Shown: positions 22,433 to 34,229 of the stretch, piece after piece
Layout of the letters: every line of letters starts with the position of its first letter
Numbering within the stretch: the stretch's first letter is position 1
From: Mycobacterium lentiflavum
GTDB taxonomy: Bacteria; Actinomycetota; Actinomycetes; Mycobacteriales; Mycobacteriaceae
NCBI RefSeq assembly: GCF_022374895.2
Contig: NZ_CP092423.2
Location: forward strand, 2,294,001 to 2,358,000
Reading direction: 5' to 3'
Length of the DNA stretch: 64,000 nucleotides
Position numbers and translations under genes: made by a program
The notes under the pieces: generated by a model
Databases searched by the model: none
What the model was told of the DNA's origin: nothing
The model's input: the letters and a program-made list of their open reading frames with translations, nothing else

Positions 22433-23982
22433 CGCTCACCGAGGGAGACCGCTTCGGGCTCGGCGACTTCCGGCTCCTCGGCGTGCTCCCGGCGGCTGCC
22501 GAGCAGCAGGCCCAGCAGCGCGCCCACCACACAGATGACGACGGTGGCCGCGAAGATGTCGCCGTACATCAGGGCGAACGCCTTCAAATATAAGGTGGCC
22601 TGGGCCGCGATTCGTTGCAGCAGCGTCGCGTCGGGCGGGATCTGCGCGGTCAGCCCTGCGATGATCTGGTTGAACCGGTACAGCCCCCAGGCGCTCAGCG
22701 CCGCGACGCCGATCAGCATGCCCGTCATCCGGGCCACCACCACCGCCGCGGAGGCGATGCCGTGCTGGGCCGACGGCACCACCCGCAGCGCGGCCGAGGT
22801 CAGCGGTCCGATCACCAGGCCGAGTCCCAGACCGGCCACCAGCAGGTCGCTGTGGACCAGCGGCAAGCTCACCCCAAAGATGTCGTGGTGCTGTGTCATC
22901 ACGTCCATGCGCCAGTAGTGGATCAGCCAATAGCCGTACGCCGCGATCAGCAGCCCGATGAAGGTCATCGCGCGGTCGCCGATCCGGGTCGCGATGAATC
23001 CGCCCAGCACCGCCCCGATCGGCAGTGCGATCAGGAACCACAGCAGCAGGCCCGCGGCCTGTGACTGCGACATCTGCAGCACGCCCTGGCCGAACAGCTC
23101 GACGTTGACCAGGGTCACCATCAGCGCGGCACCGGCGGCCACCGATGCGCCGAGCGAGGCCAGGAACGGCCGGAAGTGCACCCCGCTGGGTTCGATCAGC
23201 CGGGTGCGGGAGAAGCGCTCCCAGAGGATGAACACCACCCCGACCACAACGGCCCCGATGACCAGCGGCAACCCGTAGCTGGGCAGGATCGTCTTGCCAT
23301 CGGGCGCCGGGTTGTACAGCCCGATGACCGCCAGCCCGAGCGCGACGGCAAGCAGCACACCACCGACGACGTCGACCTTTTCCGGCTCCTCGGCGCGCTG
23401 GTGCGCCGGCAGGCTGAACTGGATCATCACCATCGCGATCAAGGTCAGCGGCACGTTGATCCAGAACACGTAGCGCCAGTCGTGGAACAGCCAGACGATG
23501 AAGATCCCGTAGAGCGGACCGAGCACGCTGCCGAGCTCCTGCGCGGCGCCGATGCCGCCCAGCACGCTGGCCCGGTTGCGTTGCGCCCACAAATCGGCGC
23601 CGAGGGCCAGCGTGACCGGCAACAGCGCACCGCTGGCGATGCCCTGCACGGTGCGGCCGGCGACCAGCAGGTGGAAATCGCCCCACTGCCCCGCCAACGC
23701 GGTGATCACCGAGCCGACGATGAAAAGCGCCAGGCTGATCTGCAGCACCAGTTTGCGGCCGAAGCGATCGGAGGCCCGCCCCAGCAGCGGCATCGCCGCG
23801 ATGTAGCCGAGCAGATACATCGTGATGATCCAGGTGATGCGCTGCAGCTGGTTCACCGGGATATGAACGTCGCTCATGATGTCGCGCATGATCGTGACGA
23901 CGACATAGGCGTCCAGGGCGCCCAGCAGTACGGCGAGGCTGCCCGCGCTGATCGCGATTCCGCGTCCCGGTCGCATGCTCAT
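22429..23982 (-). CDS. P55 major-facilitator transporter (lipid/drug exporter)
   Basis: A 517-residue MFS protein of the DHA2 type with about fourteen predicted membrane helices. Motif A-like [14 protein letters not shown] lies between helices 2 and 3, and [28 protein letters not shown] in pieces marks the 14-TM antiporter motif C. In M. tuberculosis the orthologue Rv1410c works with lipoprotein LprG to export triacylglycerides and lipoglycans, and affects drug tolerance. Here the ATG overlaps the lprG stop (ATGA), giving the same two-gene unit. The pair runs against and interrupts the riboflavin genes. Confidence 0.93.
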   Translation of the reverse strand: MSMRPGRGIAISAGSLAVLLGALDAYVVVTIMRDIMSDVHIPVNQLQRITWIITMYLLGYIAAMPLLGRASDRFGRKLVLQISLALFIVGSVITALAGQWGDFHLLVAGRTVQGIASGALLPVTLALGADLWAQRNRASVLGGIGAAQELGSVLGPLYGIFIVWLFHDWRYVFWINVPLTLIAMVMIQFSLPAHQRAEEPEKVDVVGGVLLAVALGLAVIGLYNPAPDGKTILPSYGLPLVIGAVVVGVVFILWERFSRTRLIEPSGVHFRPFLASLGASVAAGAALMVTLVNVELFGQGVLQMSQSQAAGLLLWFLIALPIGAVLGGFIATRIGDRAMTFIGLLIAAYGYWLIHYWRMDVMTQHHDIFGVSLPLVHSDLLVAGLGLGLVIGPLTSAALRVVPSAQHGIASAAVVVARMTGMLIGVAALSAWGLYRFNQIIAGLTAQIPPDATLLQRIAAQATLYLKAFALMYGDIFAATVVICVVGALLGLLLGSRREHAEEPEVAEPEAVSLGER

Positions 23983-24686
23983 CAGCTCACCGGAGGCTTG
24001 GTGACGGTGACCGGCTTGCCCCAGTCCGACAGCGTGATCTGGACGGAATTGCCCTGGCTCTTCTGCAAGTTGGCCTGGACCAGCTGATGGTCACCGCTCT
24101 CCTGGATCCAGACGGTGGCCGGGAGCGGCTGGCTCGCGCTCATGCTGGGGATGACTTTGTTCACCGCATCCGGGGCGACATTTCCGCTGATCTTGATCGT
24201 GGTCTGACCGTTGATCGTCTCGCGGTCCTCGGCCTTGGCGTTGCTGAAGTTCGCCAGCACGTTGGCCAGGCCGTTGTCCGGGCTCAGCAGCACCGAGACG
24301 TCGTAGACGTCGGAGGCCTTGCCGAAGTCGCTCCACTTGTTCGGGGTGAGCGTGGCGTACAGCACCGAGTCGTAGACGACGAAGTTGGCGTCGATGTCGG
24401 AGCCCGCCATCGACAGCTGCGCATTGCCCGACGCGGCGGTGCTCGGGACGGTGGTCAGGTCGCCGGTGAGTTGCTTGATCGGTAGCCCGGGAATCTTGCC
24501 CTGCGTCGTCAGCACCAGGTGCACGCTCTTGACGGTCTTGGTGACTTCCGCGGACTGCTTGACCAGAGTCGTGGCGTCGGGCAACGGGCCACCGCTGGGC
24601 TTCGAACCCGACGAGCAGCCCGCGATCAAGGCGGTGGCGAGGGTCAGGGAAGCGAGGACGGCCGTGAGACGGCGGCGTGTCTGCAT
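23982..24686 (-). CDS. lprG: Lipoprotein LprG (triacylated-lipid carrier)
   Basis: A secreted lipoprotein that binds triacylated glycolipids and triacylglycerol in a hydrophobic cavity and passes them outward with P55. The N-terminal signal [20 protein letters not shown] ends at the lipobox IAGC, and Cys 23 would be lipidated. [14 protein letters not shown] follows, nearly as recalled for M. tuberculosis LprG. Further matches are [20 protein letters not shown] and [16 protein letters not shown]. The frame extends to 24818, but ATGs at 24686 (234 residues) or 24695 give the family length of about 236. The longer form would bury the signal peptide. Confidence 0.93.
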   Translation of the reverse strand: MQTRRRLTAVLASLTLATALIAGCSSGSKPSGGPLPDATTLVKQSAEVTKTVKSVHLVLTTQGKIPGLPIKQLTGDLTTVPSTAASGNAQLSMAGSDIDANFVVYDSVLYATLTPNKWSDFGKASDVYDVSVLLSPDNGLANVLANFSNAKAEDRETINGQTTIKISGNVAPDAVNKVIPSMSASQPLPATVWIQESGDHQLVQANLQKSQGNSVQITLSDWGKPVTVTKPPVS

Positions 24687-24805
24687 ACCGTGCATCGTAG
24701 AGGAGCGGGATGAGCGGACTTGGGGACGCGGGGTCTGCTCGGGCCCGCGACGAGGGCGTTTCGCGTGTCGGCCGTGGCCGCTCACCAGGCAAAGCGGCGG
24801 CGAAT

Positions 24806-24811
24806 TAGCCT
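24806..24811 (+). promoter_or_regulatory. -10 element for leaderless ribE
   Basis: TAGCCT six bases before the ATG of ribE. No ribosome binding site lies between. It provides a promoter after the divergent lprG-P55 unit. Confidence 0.6.
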
Positions 24812-24817
24812 GGTGCA

Positions 24818-25426
24818 ATGTTCACCGGAATTGTCGAGGAACTCGGCGAGGTCACCGGCCGCGACGTGCTCGCTGACGCCGCCCGGCTGACCATCCGCGG
24901 GCCCGTCGTCACGGCCGACGCCGGCCACGGGGATTCGATCGCCGTCAACGGCGTGTGTCTGACCGTCGCCGAGCTGCTCGCCGACGGCCAATTCACCGCC
25001 GACGTGATGGCCGAGACGTTGGACCGGTCCAACCTCGGCGGTTTGCAGGTCGGCAAACGGGTCAACCTGGAGCGCGCCGCCGCGGTCAACAGCCGGCTCG
25101 GCGGGCACATCGTGCAGGGGCACGTCGACGGCACCGGCCAGGTGGTGGCCCGCACGCCGTCGCAACATTGGGAAGTGGTGCGCATCGAAATCCCCGCGGC
25201 GGTCGCTCGCTATGTCGTGGAGAAGGGGTCGATCACCGTCGACGGGATTTCGTTGACGGTTTCCGGGCTCGGCGCGCAGCCGCGCGACTGGTTCGAGGTC
25301 TCGCTGATCCCCACCACGCGGGAAATGACGACCCTCGGCGCTGCCCCGGTCGGCACCGAGGTGAACCTCGAAGTCGACGTGATTGCCAAATATGTCGAGC
25401 GATTGATGACGGCACGAAACCGATGA
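24818..25426 (+). CDS. ribE: Riboflavin synthase alpha chain
   Basis: Dismutates two lumazine molecules to riboflavin. The 202 residues form two lumazine-binding repeats: [16 protein letters not shown] at residue 1, with [13 protein letters not shown], and a second copy starting near [16 protein letters not shown] at residue 96, with [13 protein letters not shown]. The first repeat holds the functional substrate residues. It is named RibC in M. tuberculosis annotation (Rv1412). It is probably leaderless. The stop overlaps the start of a small secreted protein (ATGA), so the two are co-translated. Confidence 0.96.
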   Translation: MFTGIVEELGEVTGRDVLADAARLTIRGPVVTADAGHGDSIAVNGVCLTVAELLADGQFTADVMAETLDRSNLGGLQVGKRVNLERAAAVNSRLGGHIVQGHVDGTGQVVARTPSQHWEVVRIEIPAAVARYVVEKGSITVDGISLTVSGLGAQPRDWFEVSLIPTTREMTTLGAAPVGTEVNLEVDVIAKYVERLMTARNR

Positions 25427-25692
25427 GGGCCGTCGCCGCAATCGGCGCCGCGCTGTGCCTGGCGTCGGTGTGGGGCAGTGGCACCGCGTACGCCAACGCA
25501 AATCAGGAACAACAGGCGTGTGCGCTGATGGACGATCCCGCCGGGCATGATCTGGGCTATCAGCCCGCCGAATATGCCTTCATGGTGTTGCGCGGCCAGA
25601 TGACCGCCGGCGACGCCCGGAACGTGATCGCGCTGGCCACCCAGGACTTCTGCCCCAATCACGTCATCGATCTGCCGGCCAGCTGGCGTTAG
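25423..25692 (+). CDS. Small secreted protein, DUF732-like
   Basis: An 89-residue protein with an N-terminal signal peptide (about residues 1-25, ending GTAYA|NAN). The mature part of about 64 residues has two cysteines, in QQACALMDDP and QDFCPNHVID, which could form a disulphide. The pattern ending in CPxH with an Ala-rich helix fits the DUF732 family of mycobacterial exported proteins, whose function is unknown. The ATG sits in the ATGA overlap with ribE, so it is made with riboflavin synthase. M. tuberculosis Rv1413 is a small protein at the same place, but orthology is not certain. Confidence 0.75.
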   Translation: MRAVAAIGAALCLASVWGSGTAYANANQEQQACALMDDPAGHDLGYQPAEYAFMVLRGQMTAGDARNVIALATQDFCPNHVIDLPASWR

Positions 25693-25984
25693 CCGCCAAA
25701 ACTGCTCTGCCGCAAGCGAATTAGGCGAGTCGAAGCGGACTGGGGCGGCCGTCGAAAAGCCGTTGAAAAGCCATCGAGGGCGGGGCGACTCGCTTGCCGG
25801 GTGCCGGTTATCGGCGATTCGCCGGCGCGGCCCCGCCCAGGGTCGAACATTACGGTTTGGTAACAATAGTCACGATCCCACTACACCATGGCGACACGCC
25901 TGTTCTAAATCCCCACGCAGCCGTTTGCAGGTCCATACTCATCGCATAGGCCGGCCGCCTTTACCACGCGAAGGAGCTGCAAAA
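25693..25984. other. Intergenic region with weak inverted and direct repeats
   Basis: No gene is supported in these 292 bp. An 8-bp inverted repeat, GCGAGTCG (25725-25732) and CGACTCGC (25786-25793), encloses a short direct repeat (gtcgaaaagccg, gttgaaaagcca). The final 60 bases are likely promoter sequence for the next gene, with GAAGGAG as its ribosome binding site. Confidence 0.4.
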
Positions 25985-26347
25985 ATGTCCGTCGAAAGGT
26001 TGGCCGAGGCCGTCTACGAAGACCTCGCATTCGAAGCCGTTGCGACCCTTGCCGGCCGGAAGGCCGAAGCGCAATCGCGAGCGGTGTGGAGCAGAGAAGT
26101 CAACGACACCACGCTGACGATCGTCGAGCACCGGGTGCGCGACTACACGAGCTACGAGTTGGTCGGTGACGATGGGCGCGACGTGTCGCTCGGGCGGTTT
26201 TCCAGCTACCCCGCCGCCACCGCCGCGGTCAGCAAGTGGACGCACTTCATCGAGGCCGGCGGTTCGGTCGGCCGGTGGCTGGCCCACTACGCGGTCGATT
26301 GCGGCGGCGGCGTGGTGATCCAGATGCCGCTGAGGCGCACCGTTTAG
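25985..26347 (+). CDS. Hypothetical protein within the riboflavin gene region
   Basis: A 120-residue soluble protein from the ATG at 25985, with GAAGGAG nine bases upstream. It is predicted mixed alpha/beta: an acidic N-terminal helix (LAEAVYEDLAFEAVATLAG), then strands around TLTIVEHRVRDYTSYELVG and a Gly-rich C-terminal strand (GGGVVIQMPLRR). It has no signal peptide, membrane segment or recognisable motif. I do not recognise the family. It lies alone between ribE and ribBA with gaps on both sides, so operon membership is not supported. Confidence 0.65.
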   Translation: MSVERLAEAVYEDLAFEAVATLAGRKAEAQSRAVWSREVNDTTLTIVEHRVRDYTSYELVGDDGRDVSLGRFSSYPAATAAVSKWTHFIEAGGSVGRWLAHYAVDCGGGVVIQMPLRRTV

Positions 26348-26807
26348 CAGTTCCGGCGCAGGCCGCTGTTAGGCCCGCTGTCCGGCCGCGTGTGCATTGA
26401 CGGCGTCGAGTGTGCACTCGGGGCGCCGACAAGCCGAGACATCCCGCCGCCAGCGCGCATCGAAAACCATGAATGCACAGTCGACGCCCGTTCCGGGCTG
26501 TGCGGGCATATCGACCTTCGTGCGCTCAACAATTCCGGTAAGAATCGTCACAACTCGCCTCGTCCTCGAGGCGCACCGGTACGCGGTCGCCGCTGCTCAG
26601 AGCGGGTGCTGACAAGGCGCAACCCCGGTGCACGCAGGTACTGGGGAGCACGTTCGGCGCGGTCGCCCCGAGCGTCACGCGAATTCGCGACGTCAGTATC
26701 GAGATGGGCCCCGAAGAAGGGGCAATAACGCGGTGCCGCGCGTGGTTCATACTTGATGCAATGCGCGGGCTTCGCGTGTTGCTCGGCACGACAGCAAGGC
26801 AGTACAG
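26348..26807. other. 460-bp region upstream of ribBA, no supported gene
   Basis: Several short frames cross this stretch, but none has a ribosome binding site and recognisable product. It contains an inverted repeat (26402-26488). I looked for the FMN riboswitch core expected before some riboflavin genes and saw no match to its conserved segments. The last 60 bases probably include the ribBA promoter. Confidence 0.5.
26402..26488. repeat. Imperfect 17-bp inverted repeat upstream of ribBA
   Basis: Left arm GGCGTCGAGTGTGCACT (26402-26418) and right arm AATGCACAGTCGACGCC (26472-26488) pair at 15 of 17 positions around a 53-base spacer. It could be a remnant of a small interspersed element or a structured transcript. 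No function is assigned. Confidence 0.7.
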
Positions 26808-29028
<2,221 letters not shown>

Positions 29029-29048
29029 ACAACGAGAGCGACGTGTCG

Positions 29049-29054
29049 TAGGAT
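29049..29054 (+). promoter_or_regulatory. -10 element for leaderless lprH
   Basis: TAGGAT six bases before the ATG of the lipoprotein gene, giving it a promoter separate from ribBA-ribH. Confidence 0.55.
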
Positions 29055-29060
29055 CGCCCG

Positions 29061-29738
29061 ATGGCACGTCAACTGCGGGGGGGCGTCGCATCGTTGCTGA
29101 TCGCGATGGCGATGTGCGCGTGCACCACCTCGGTCGGCGGCCGTGCGCTCCGGGCTCCCGAACAATCTGGCGGTCCGACGTCCGTCGCCCCGTCGCCCGC
29201 GGGGATTCCGGCGCGCGACTTGCTGCTGCAGGACGGCGACACCACGCCGTTCGGTGTGGCGAGCGCGGTTCCGGTAGGCGATACCTACTTCACCAGCGTG
29301 CAGCCCCCCGAGTGTTCCGCGGCGCTGCTGTTCAAGGGTTCGCCGCTGCGGCCGCCCCGCTCCTCAGACCACGCCGAATCGGAATACAAGTTCACCGGCC
29401 CGGCGCTCTATGCCGAATCCGCCGACGTCTACGACAAGAAGCTGAATTCCCACGAGGTGGTGTGGAAGGGCTTCGGCGCGGTGTCGAAGTGCCATGGCGA
29501 AGCCATCGGCCATTCGTCGCTCGGCGATTTTCGGCCGATGCGGCTGGCTTCGTTCGGCACGCCGTCGGACGGCGTCCTGATATGGACCATGGCCCGCCCG
29601 GATTGGACCTGCGATTACGGGCTGGTCGTGGTCCCGCGCATCACACTGCTGCTGTCGGCCTGCGATGCCAAACCCGGGTTTCCGATGGCCGACTGGGCGG
29701 CGAAGCGACGAGCGCAGCTAGACAGCCGACCCGCCTGA
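29061..29738 (+). CDS. lprH: Lipoprotein LprH-like
   Basis: A 225-residue lipoprotein. The signal RGGVASLLIAMAMC contains a lipobox-like AMCAC with the lipidated Cys near residue 19-21. A Pro/Ser-rich linker follows (SGGPTSVAPSPAGIPARDLL), then a globular domain with cysteines near QPPECSAALLF, VSKCHGEAIG, DWTCDYGL and SACDAKPG, four in total, able to form two disulphides. The fold resembles the sensor-like extracellular domain seen in PknH and several mycobacterial lipoproteins, but that assignment is weak. Synteny points to Rv1418. Function unknown. Confidence 0.82.
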   Translation: MARQLRGGVASLLIAMAMCACTTSVGGRALRAPEQSGGPTSVAPSPAGIPARDLLLQDGDTTPFGVASAVPVGDTYFTSVQPPECSAALLFKGSPLRPPRSSDHAESEYKFTGPALYAESADVYDKKLNSHEVVWKGFGAVSKCHGEAIGHSSLGDFRPMRLASFGTPSDGVLIWTMARPDWTCDYGLVVVPRITLLLSACDAKPGFPMADWAAKRRAQLDSRPA

Positions 29739-29746
29739 TACAGAGG

Positions 29747-30085
29747 TCAGTAGTTTTTGCAGCTGATCATCATCTGCCGGAAGATCGGGAACGCCTGGTC
29801 GGCTCCCGGGTTGTTCTGGATCGCCTTCAGCAAGTTCACCCGCTGGTCCGGCGTCGAAGCCATGAACTGCTGCAGGAATTGCTGGTTTGGCGGCGACTGG
29901 TCCAGGTACTGAGCGGCCATCGGGTTCTCGGCGTGCACCGCCCGCATCGCCTGGTCATACGTGCAGGTCGTGTTCACCATTGGGCCGATGTCGGGGGTAG
30001 CCGACGCGATCCCCGCCCCGGCGCTCAGCGACAATGCCAGGCACCCAACCCCGACGGCCAGCCCGGCCAACGGTCGTTTGCTCAT
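29747..30085 (-). CDS. Secreted haemophore-like (MHB-type) protein
   Basis: A 112-residue exported protein with a signal peptide (KRPLAGLAVGVGCLALSLSA, cleavage after ASA). The mature part has TTCTYDQAMRAVHAENPMAA, then QFLQQFMASTPDQRVNLLKA, and ends MMISCKNY. Paired cysteines and the helical pattern match the mycobacterial haemophore-related family to which the haem-binding Rv0203 belongs. Haem binding itself is not demonstrated by the sequence. ATG 30085 is chosen over an upstream GTG because GGAGGGAG lies ten bases before it. It occupies the place of the secreted lectin Rv1419 in M. tuberculosis, which is a different protein. Confidence 0.78.
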   Translation of the reverse strand: MSKRPLAGLAVGVGCLALSLSAGAGIASATPDIGPMVNTTCTYDQAMRAVHAENPMAAQYLDQSPPNQQFLQQFMASTPDQRVNLLKAIQNNPGADQAFPIFRQMMISCKNY

Positions 30086-30250
30086 TTGTAAGCTCCCTCC
30101 AGCTGTTGCCACCCACTGTAGCGTCACAAGCTAACCGGTTGCTTAGCCCGAACCGGATGCTCCCAAACCGCCAGGTGTGTTCGCGGCGGGCGAAAACCGG
30201 CCGATTTGCGCCACGCGAACCCGATCCGCCGCGGCCCGTTTAGCGGCTAC

Positions 30251-30256
30251 TAGCCT
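30251..30256 (+). promoter_or_regulatory. -10 element for leaderless uvrC
   Basis: TAGCCT six bases before the GTG of uvrC, with no ribosome binding site between. It likely drives uvrC-rapZ-cuvA-whiA. Confidence 0.6.
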
Positions 30257-30262
30257 GGATAC

Positions 30263-32227
30263 GTGCCAGATCCCGCCACTTATCGTCCGGCTCCCGGGTC
30301 CATTCCGGTCGAGCCGGGTGTCTACCGATTCCGGGACACGCACGGGCGGGTGATCTACGTCGGCAAGGCCAAAAGCCTGCGCAGTCGGTTGACGTCATAT
30401 TTCGCCGACGTCGCGAATCTGCACCCGCGCACCCGGCAGATGGTGACTACCGCGGCCAAGGTCGAGTGGACAGTCGTCAACACCGAAGTCGAGGCCTTGC
30501 AGCTGGAATACAACTGGATCAAGGAATTCGATCCGCGTTTCAATGTCCGTTACCGCGACGACAAGTCGTACCCGGTGCTGGCGGTGACCCTCAACGAGGA
30601 ATTTCCCCGGCTGATGGTGTATCGCGGCCCGCGCCGCAAGGGGGTTCGCTATTTCGGCCCGTACTCGCACGCCTGGGCGATCCGGGAGACGCTGGATCTG
30701 CTCACCCGGGTGTTCCCAGCACGGACCTGTTCCGGCGGAGTATTCAAGCGGCACAAGCAAATCGACCGTCCCTGTCTACTCGGCTACATCGACAAATGCT
30801 CGGCCCCCTGCATCGGCAGGGTCAGCGAGGAGCAACACCGCCAGATCGTCACCGACTTTTGCGACTTCCTGTCCGGCAAGACCGACCGGTTCGCCCGCGA
30901 GCTGGAACAGCAAATGCACGCGGCAGCCGAGCAACTCGACTTCGAACGCGCGGCGCGGCTTCGCGACGACATCGGCGCACTCAAACGGGCGATGGAGAAG
31001 CAGGCCGTCGTGCTTGGTGACGGCACCGATGCCGACGTGGTGGCGTTCGCCGACGACGAGCTCGAGGCGGCGGTGCAGGTGTTTCACGTGCGCGGCGGCC
31101 GAGTTCGCGGTCAGCGCGGTTGGATCGTTGAAAAGTCAGCTGAGCCAGGCGATTCCAGCGAAGAGCAGTTGGTCGAGCAGTTCCTGACGCAGTTCTACGG
31201 CGACCAGGCGGAACTGGACTTCCAAACCGGTCAAGCGGCCGACGAATCCGTCAATCCGGTTCCGCGCGAGGTGCTGGTGCCGTGCCTGCCGTCCAACGCC
31301 GAGGAGTTGGCCAGCTGGTTGTCCGGACTGCGCGGCTCGCGGGTCGTGCTGCGGGTGCCGCGTCGCGGTGACAAGCGGGCACTGGCCGAGACCGTGCAAC
31401 GCAACGCGAAAGAAGCTCTGCAGCAACACAAGCTGAGGCGAGCCGGCGACTTCAACGCCAGATCCGCAGCGCTGCAGAACATTCAGGACGCGCTGGGGCT
31501 GGCCGACGCGCCGCTGCGGATCGAGTGTGTCGACATCAGCCACGTGCAGGGCACCGACGTGGTGGGTTCGCTGGTGGTTTTCGAGGACGGCCTGCCGCGC
31601 AAGTCGGACTACCGTCACTTCGGAATCCGGGAAGCCGCCGGGCAGGGGCGCTCCGACGACGTCGCCTCCATCGCCGAGGTGACCCGGCGCCGGTTCGTGC
31701 GGCACCTCAGCGACCAGAGCGACCCGAATATGCTTTCCCCGGAAGGGAAGTCACGCCGGTTCGCTTATCCGCCCAATCTGTACGTTGTCGACGGCGGCGC
31801 GCCGCAAGTCAATGCGGCCAGCGCGGTGCTCGAGGAGCTCGGCATCACCGACGTCGCGGTGATCGGGCTGGCCAAGCGACTGGAGGAGGTGTGGGTGCCC
31901 TCGGAGCCGGATCCGGTCATCATGCCGCGCAACAGCGAGGGACTCTATTTGCTGCAGCGGGTGCGTGACGAGGCGCACCGGTTCGCGATCACCTACCATC
32001 GCAGCAAGCGATCCAAGCGAATGACCGCCTCAGCGCTGGATTCGGTGCCAGGATTGGGAGAACATCGCCGCAAGGCGCTGGTCACTCACTTCGGATCGAT
32101 AGCTCGCCTCAAGGAGGCCACCGTCGACCAGATCACCGCCGTGCCGGGTATCGGCGTGGCAACGGCCACGGCCGTCCTCGAGGCGCTACGACCCGAGCAG
32201 CCCGAACAACCCGGAGCCTCGGCATGA
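30263..32227 (+). CDS. uvrC: UvrABC excinuclease subunit C
   Basis: UvrC makes both incisions around UvrB-marked DNA lesions. The 654 residues contain, in order, the GIY-YIG nuclease domain ([20 protein letters not shown] near residue 20), a Cys-rich segment ([19 protein letters not shown]), the UvrB-binding UVR motif ([20 protein letters not shown] near residue 215), the RNase H-like 5' nuclease domain ([20 protein letters not shown] near residue 420, [12 protein letters not shown]), and a C-terminal helix-hairpin-helix pair ([21 protein letters not shown]). The stop overlaps the rapZ start (ATGA). Confidence 0.97.
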   Translation: MPDPATYRPAPGSIPVEPGVYRFRDTHGRVIYVGKAKSLRSRLTSYFADVANLHPRTRQMVTTAAKVEWTVVNTEVEALQLEYNWIKEFDPRFNVRYRDDKSYPVLAVTLNEEFPRLMVYRGPRRKGVRYFGPYSHAWAIRETLDLLTRVFPARTCSGGVFKRHKQIDRPCLLGYIDKCSAPCIGRVSEEQHRQIVTDFCDFLSGKTDRFARELEQQMHAAAEQLDFERAARLRDDIGALKRAMEKQAVVLGDGTDADVVAFADDELEAAVQVFHVRGGRVRGQRGWIVEKSAEPGDSSEEQLVEQFLTQFYGDQAELDFQTGQAADESVNPVPREVLVPCLPSNAEELASWLSGLRGSRVVLRVPRRGDKRALAETVQRNAKEALQQHKLRRAGDFNARSAALQNIQDALGLADAPLRIECVDISHVQGTDVVGSLVVFEDGLPRKSDYRHFGIREAAGQGRSDDVASIAEVTRRRFVRHLSDQSDPNMLSPEGKSRRFAYPPNLYVVDGGAPQVNAASAVLEELGITDVAVIGLAKRLEEVWVPSEPDPVIMPRNSEGLYLLQRVRDEAHRFAITYHRSKRSKRMTASALDSVPGLGEHRRKALVTHFGSIARLKEATVDQITAVPGIGVATATAVLEALRPEQPEQPGASA

Positions 32228-33156
32228 CGAGTCACGACAGCGAGCAGCGATCCGTGCGCGCGGACCGGGCCGACGGCCACCCGGCTGACGCCGCCGGGAT
32301 CGATGTCGTTCTGGTCACCGGATTGTCGGGCGCGGGGCGGGGGACCGCGGCCAAGGTGCTCGAGGACCTCGGCTGGTATGTCGCCGACAACCTGCCGCCC
32401 CAGCTGATCACCCGGATGGTGGATTTCGGGCTGGCGGCCGGCTCACGGATCACGCAGCTCGCCGTCGTGATGGACGTGCGATCGCGCGGATTTACCGGCG
32501 ACCTCGACGAGGTCCGCAACGAATTGGCCACCCGCAACATCAACCCGCGCGTGGTTTTCATGGAAGCCTCCGACGACATGTTGGTGCGCCGCTACGAACA
32601 GAACCGCCGCAGCCACCCGCTGCAGGGCCAGCAGACGCTGGCCGAGGGCATCGCGGCCGAGCGCCGGATGCTGGCACCGGTTCGCGCGACCGCAGATCTG
32701 ATCATCGACACGTCCACACTGTCGGTGCGGGGCCTGCGGGAAAGCATCGAGCGTGCCTTCGGCGGTGACACGAGCACGTCGACGAGTGTCACCGTTGAGT
32801 CGTTCGGCTTCAAGTATGGCCTGCCGATGGACGCCGACATGGTGATGGATGTGCGATTTCTGCCGAACCCGCATTGGGTCGACGAATTGCGACCACACAC
32901 CGGCCAGCACCCCGCCGTACGTGACTATGTGTTGGGCCAACCGGGGGCGGCGGAGTTTCTCGACGCTTACCATCGACTGCTATCTCTGGTTGTCGACGGC
33001 TACCGCCGGGAGGGCAAGCGCTACATGACGGTCGCGATCGGCTGTACCGGCGGCAAACATCGCAGCGTTGCGATCGCCGAGGCATTGATGCAGTTGTTGC
33101 GGGCCGATGAGCAACTGTCGGTGCGGGTGCTGCACCGGGATCTGGGCCGCGAATGA
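32224..33156 (+). CDS. rapZ: RapZ/YvcJ-family nucleotide-binding protein
   Basis: A 310-residue member of the RapZ family, which in E. coli controls glucosamine-phosphate synthase mRNA through small RNAs. The mycobacterial target is unknown. The P-loop region reads [20 protein letters not shown] near residue 27-46. The invariant Lys of GxxGxGK(S/T) is replaced by Arg, followed by Gly-Thr. DNLPPQLI follows and [20 protein letters not shown] near residue 112. The C-terminal RNA-binding region has [20 protein letters not shown] and [18 protein letters not shown]. It lies in the conserved uvrC-rapZ-cuvA-whiA cluster with 4-bp overlaps. Confidence 0.94.
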   Translation: MTSHDSEQRSVRADRADGHPADAAGIDVVLVTGLSGAGRGTAAKVLEDLGWYVADNLPPQLITRMVDFGLAAGSRITQLAVVMDVRSRGFTGDLDEVRNELATRNINPRVVFMEASDDMLVRRYEQNRRSHPLQGQQTLAEGIAAERRMLAPVRATADLIIDTSTLSVRGLRESIERAFGGDTSTSTSVTVESFGFKYGLPMDADMVMDVRFLPNPHWVDELRPHTGQHPAVRDYVLGQPGAAEFLDAYHRLLSLVVDGYRREGKRYMTVAIGCTGGKHRSVAIAEALMQLLRADEQLSVRVLHRDLGRE

Positions 33157-34229
33157 GTCCACCACAGAGCGAGGGCATCGTCGCGCTGGGCGGTGGACAC
33201 GGCTTGTATGCGACGTTGTCGGCGGCGCGCCGGCTCACGCCCTACGTCACGGCCGTGGTGACCGTCGCCGATGACGGCGGCTCGTCGGGCCGGCTGCGCA
33301 GCGAATTGGACGTGGTGCCGCCGGGTGATCTGCGAATGGCGTTGGCGGCGTTGGCATCTGACAGTCCTTATGGGCGGCTGTGGGCGACCATCATGCAACA
33401 CCGATTCGGCGGCAGCGGGGCCCTGGCCGGCCATCCGATCGGCAACCTGATGCTGGCCGGCCTGTCCGAGGTGCTGGCCGATCCGGTCGCGGCTCTCGAC
33501 GAACTCGGGCGCATCCTCGGCGTCAAGGGCCGGGTGCTGCCGATGTGCCCGATCGCGCTGCAGATCGAGGCCGATGTGTCCGGCCTGGAGGCCGATCCGC
33601 GGATGTTCCGGGTGATTCGCGGTCAGGTCGCCGTCGCGACCACACCGGGCAAGGTGCGCCGCGTGCGGCTGCTTCCGCCGGACCCACCGGCGACCCGGCA
33701 GGCCGTGGACGCGATCATGGCCGCCGACTTGGTGGTGCTGGGGCCCGGATCCTGGTTCACCAGCGTGATCCCGCACGTGCTGGTTCCGGAGCTGGTCGCG
33801 GCGCTGCGCGCCACCTCGGCCCGCCGCGCCCTGGTGCTGAACCTGGTGGCCGAACCGGGGGAGACGGCCGGGTTCTCGGTGGAGCGCCATCTGCACGTGT
33901 TGGCCCAGCACGCCCCCGGGTTCACCGTCAACGACATCATCATCGACGCCGATCGGGTGCCGAGTGAGCGCGAACGCGAGCAACTGCGCCGCACCGCGAC
34001 CCTGCTAAAGGCCGAGGTCCACTTCGCCGACGTGTCCCGACCTGGTACACCTTTACATGATCCGGGCAAGCTTGCGGCGGTCCTGGACGGGGTCCGAACG
34101 GGCCGCACGGGTCCAGCAGCGCCTTCGGCGAAGGCCACCGCAGAGATTCGGGTTGACGGTGAAAGTTCAACGACGGGCGTGAACGGACCAGCTGGCAGCG
34201 GACCAAGGGGTGACGACGCGTGGCGATGA
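33153..34229 (+). CDS. cuvA: CuvA/YvcK-family gluconeogenesis and cell-wall factor
   Basis: A 358-residue YvcK protein. In mycobacteria CuvA locates to growing poles and supports peptidoglycan precursor use, and the B. subtilis relative binds UDP-sugars. Motifs: [18 protein letters not shown] at the N-terminus, [20 protein letters not shown] near residue 35-54, [13 protein letters not shown] near residue 92, [16 protein letters not shown] near residue 195. A low-complexity tail of about 45 residues follows the conserved core. The start overlaps the rapZ stop, and the stop overlaps the whiA start by 10 bp. Confidence 0.92.
   Translation: MSPPQSEGIVALGGGHGLYATLSAARRLTPYVTAVVTVADDGGSSGRLRSELDVVPPGDLRMALAALASDSPYGRLWATIMQHRFGGSGALAGHPIGNLMLAGLSEVLADPVAALDELGRILGVKGRVLPMCPIALQIEADVSGLEADPRMFRVIRGQVAVATTPGKVRRVRLLPPDPPATRQAVDAIMAADLVVLGPGSWFTSVIPHVLVPELVAALRATSARRALVLNLVAEPGETAGFSVERHLHVLAQHAPGFTVNDIIIDADRVPSEREREQLRRTATLLKAEVHFADVSRPGTPLHDPGKLAAVLDGVRTGRTGPAAPSAKATAEIRVDGESSTTGVNGPAGSGPRGDDAWR

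Noticed and set aside
26397..26612. 71-codon frame upstream of ribBA
   Set aside because: No ribosome binding site, domain or protein-like composition, and it is crossed by an inverted repeat and by other short frames.
26348..26807. FMN riboswitch before ribBA
   Set aside because: None of the conserved RFN segments could be found by eye. A covariance-model search would settle it.
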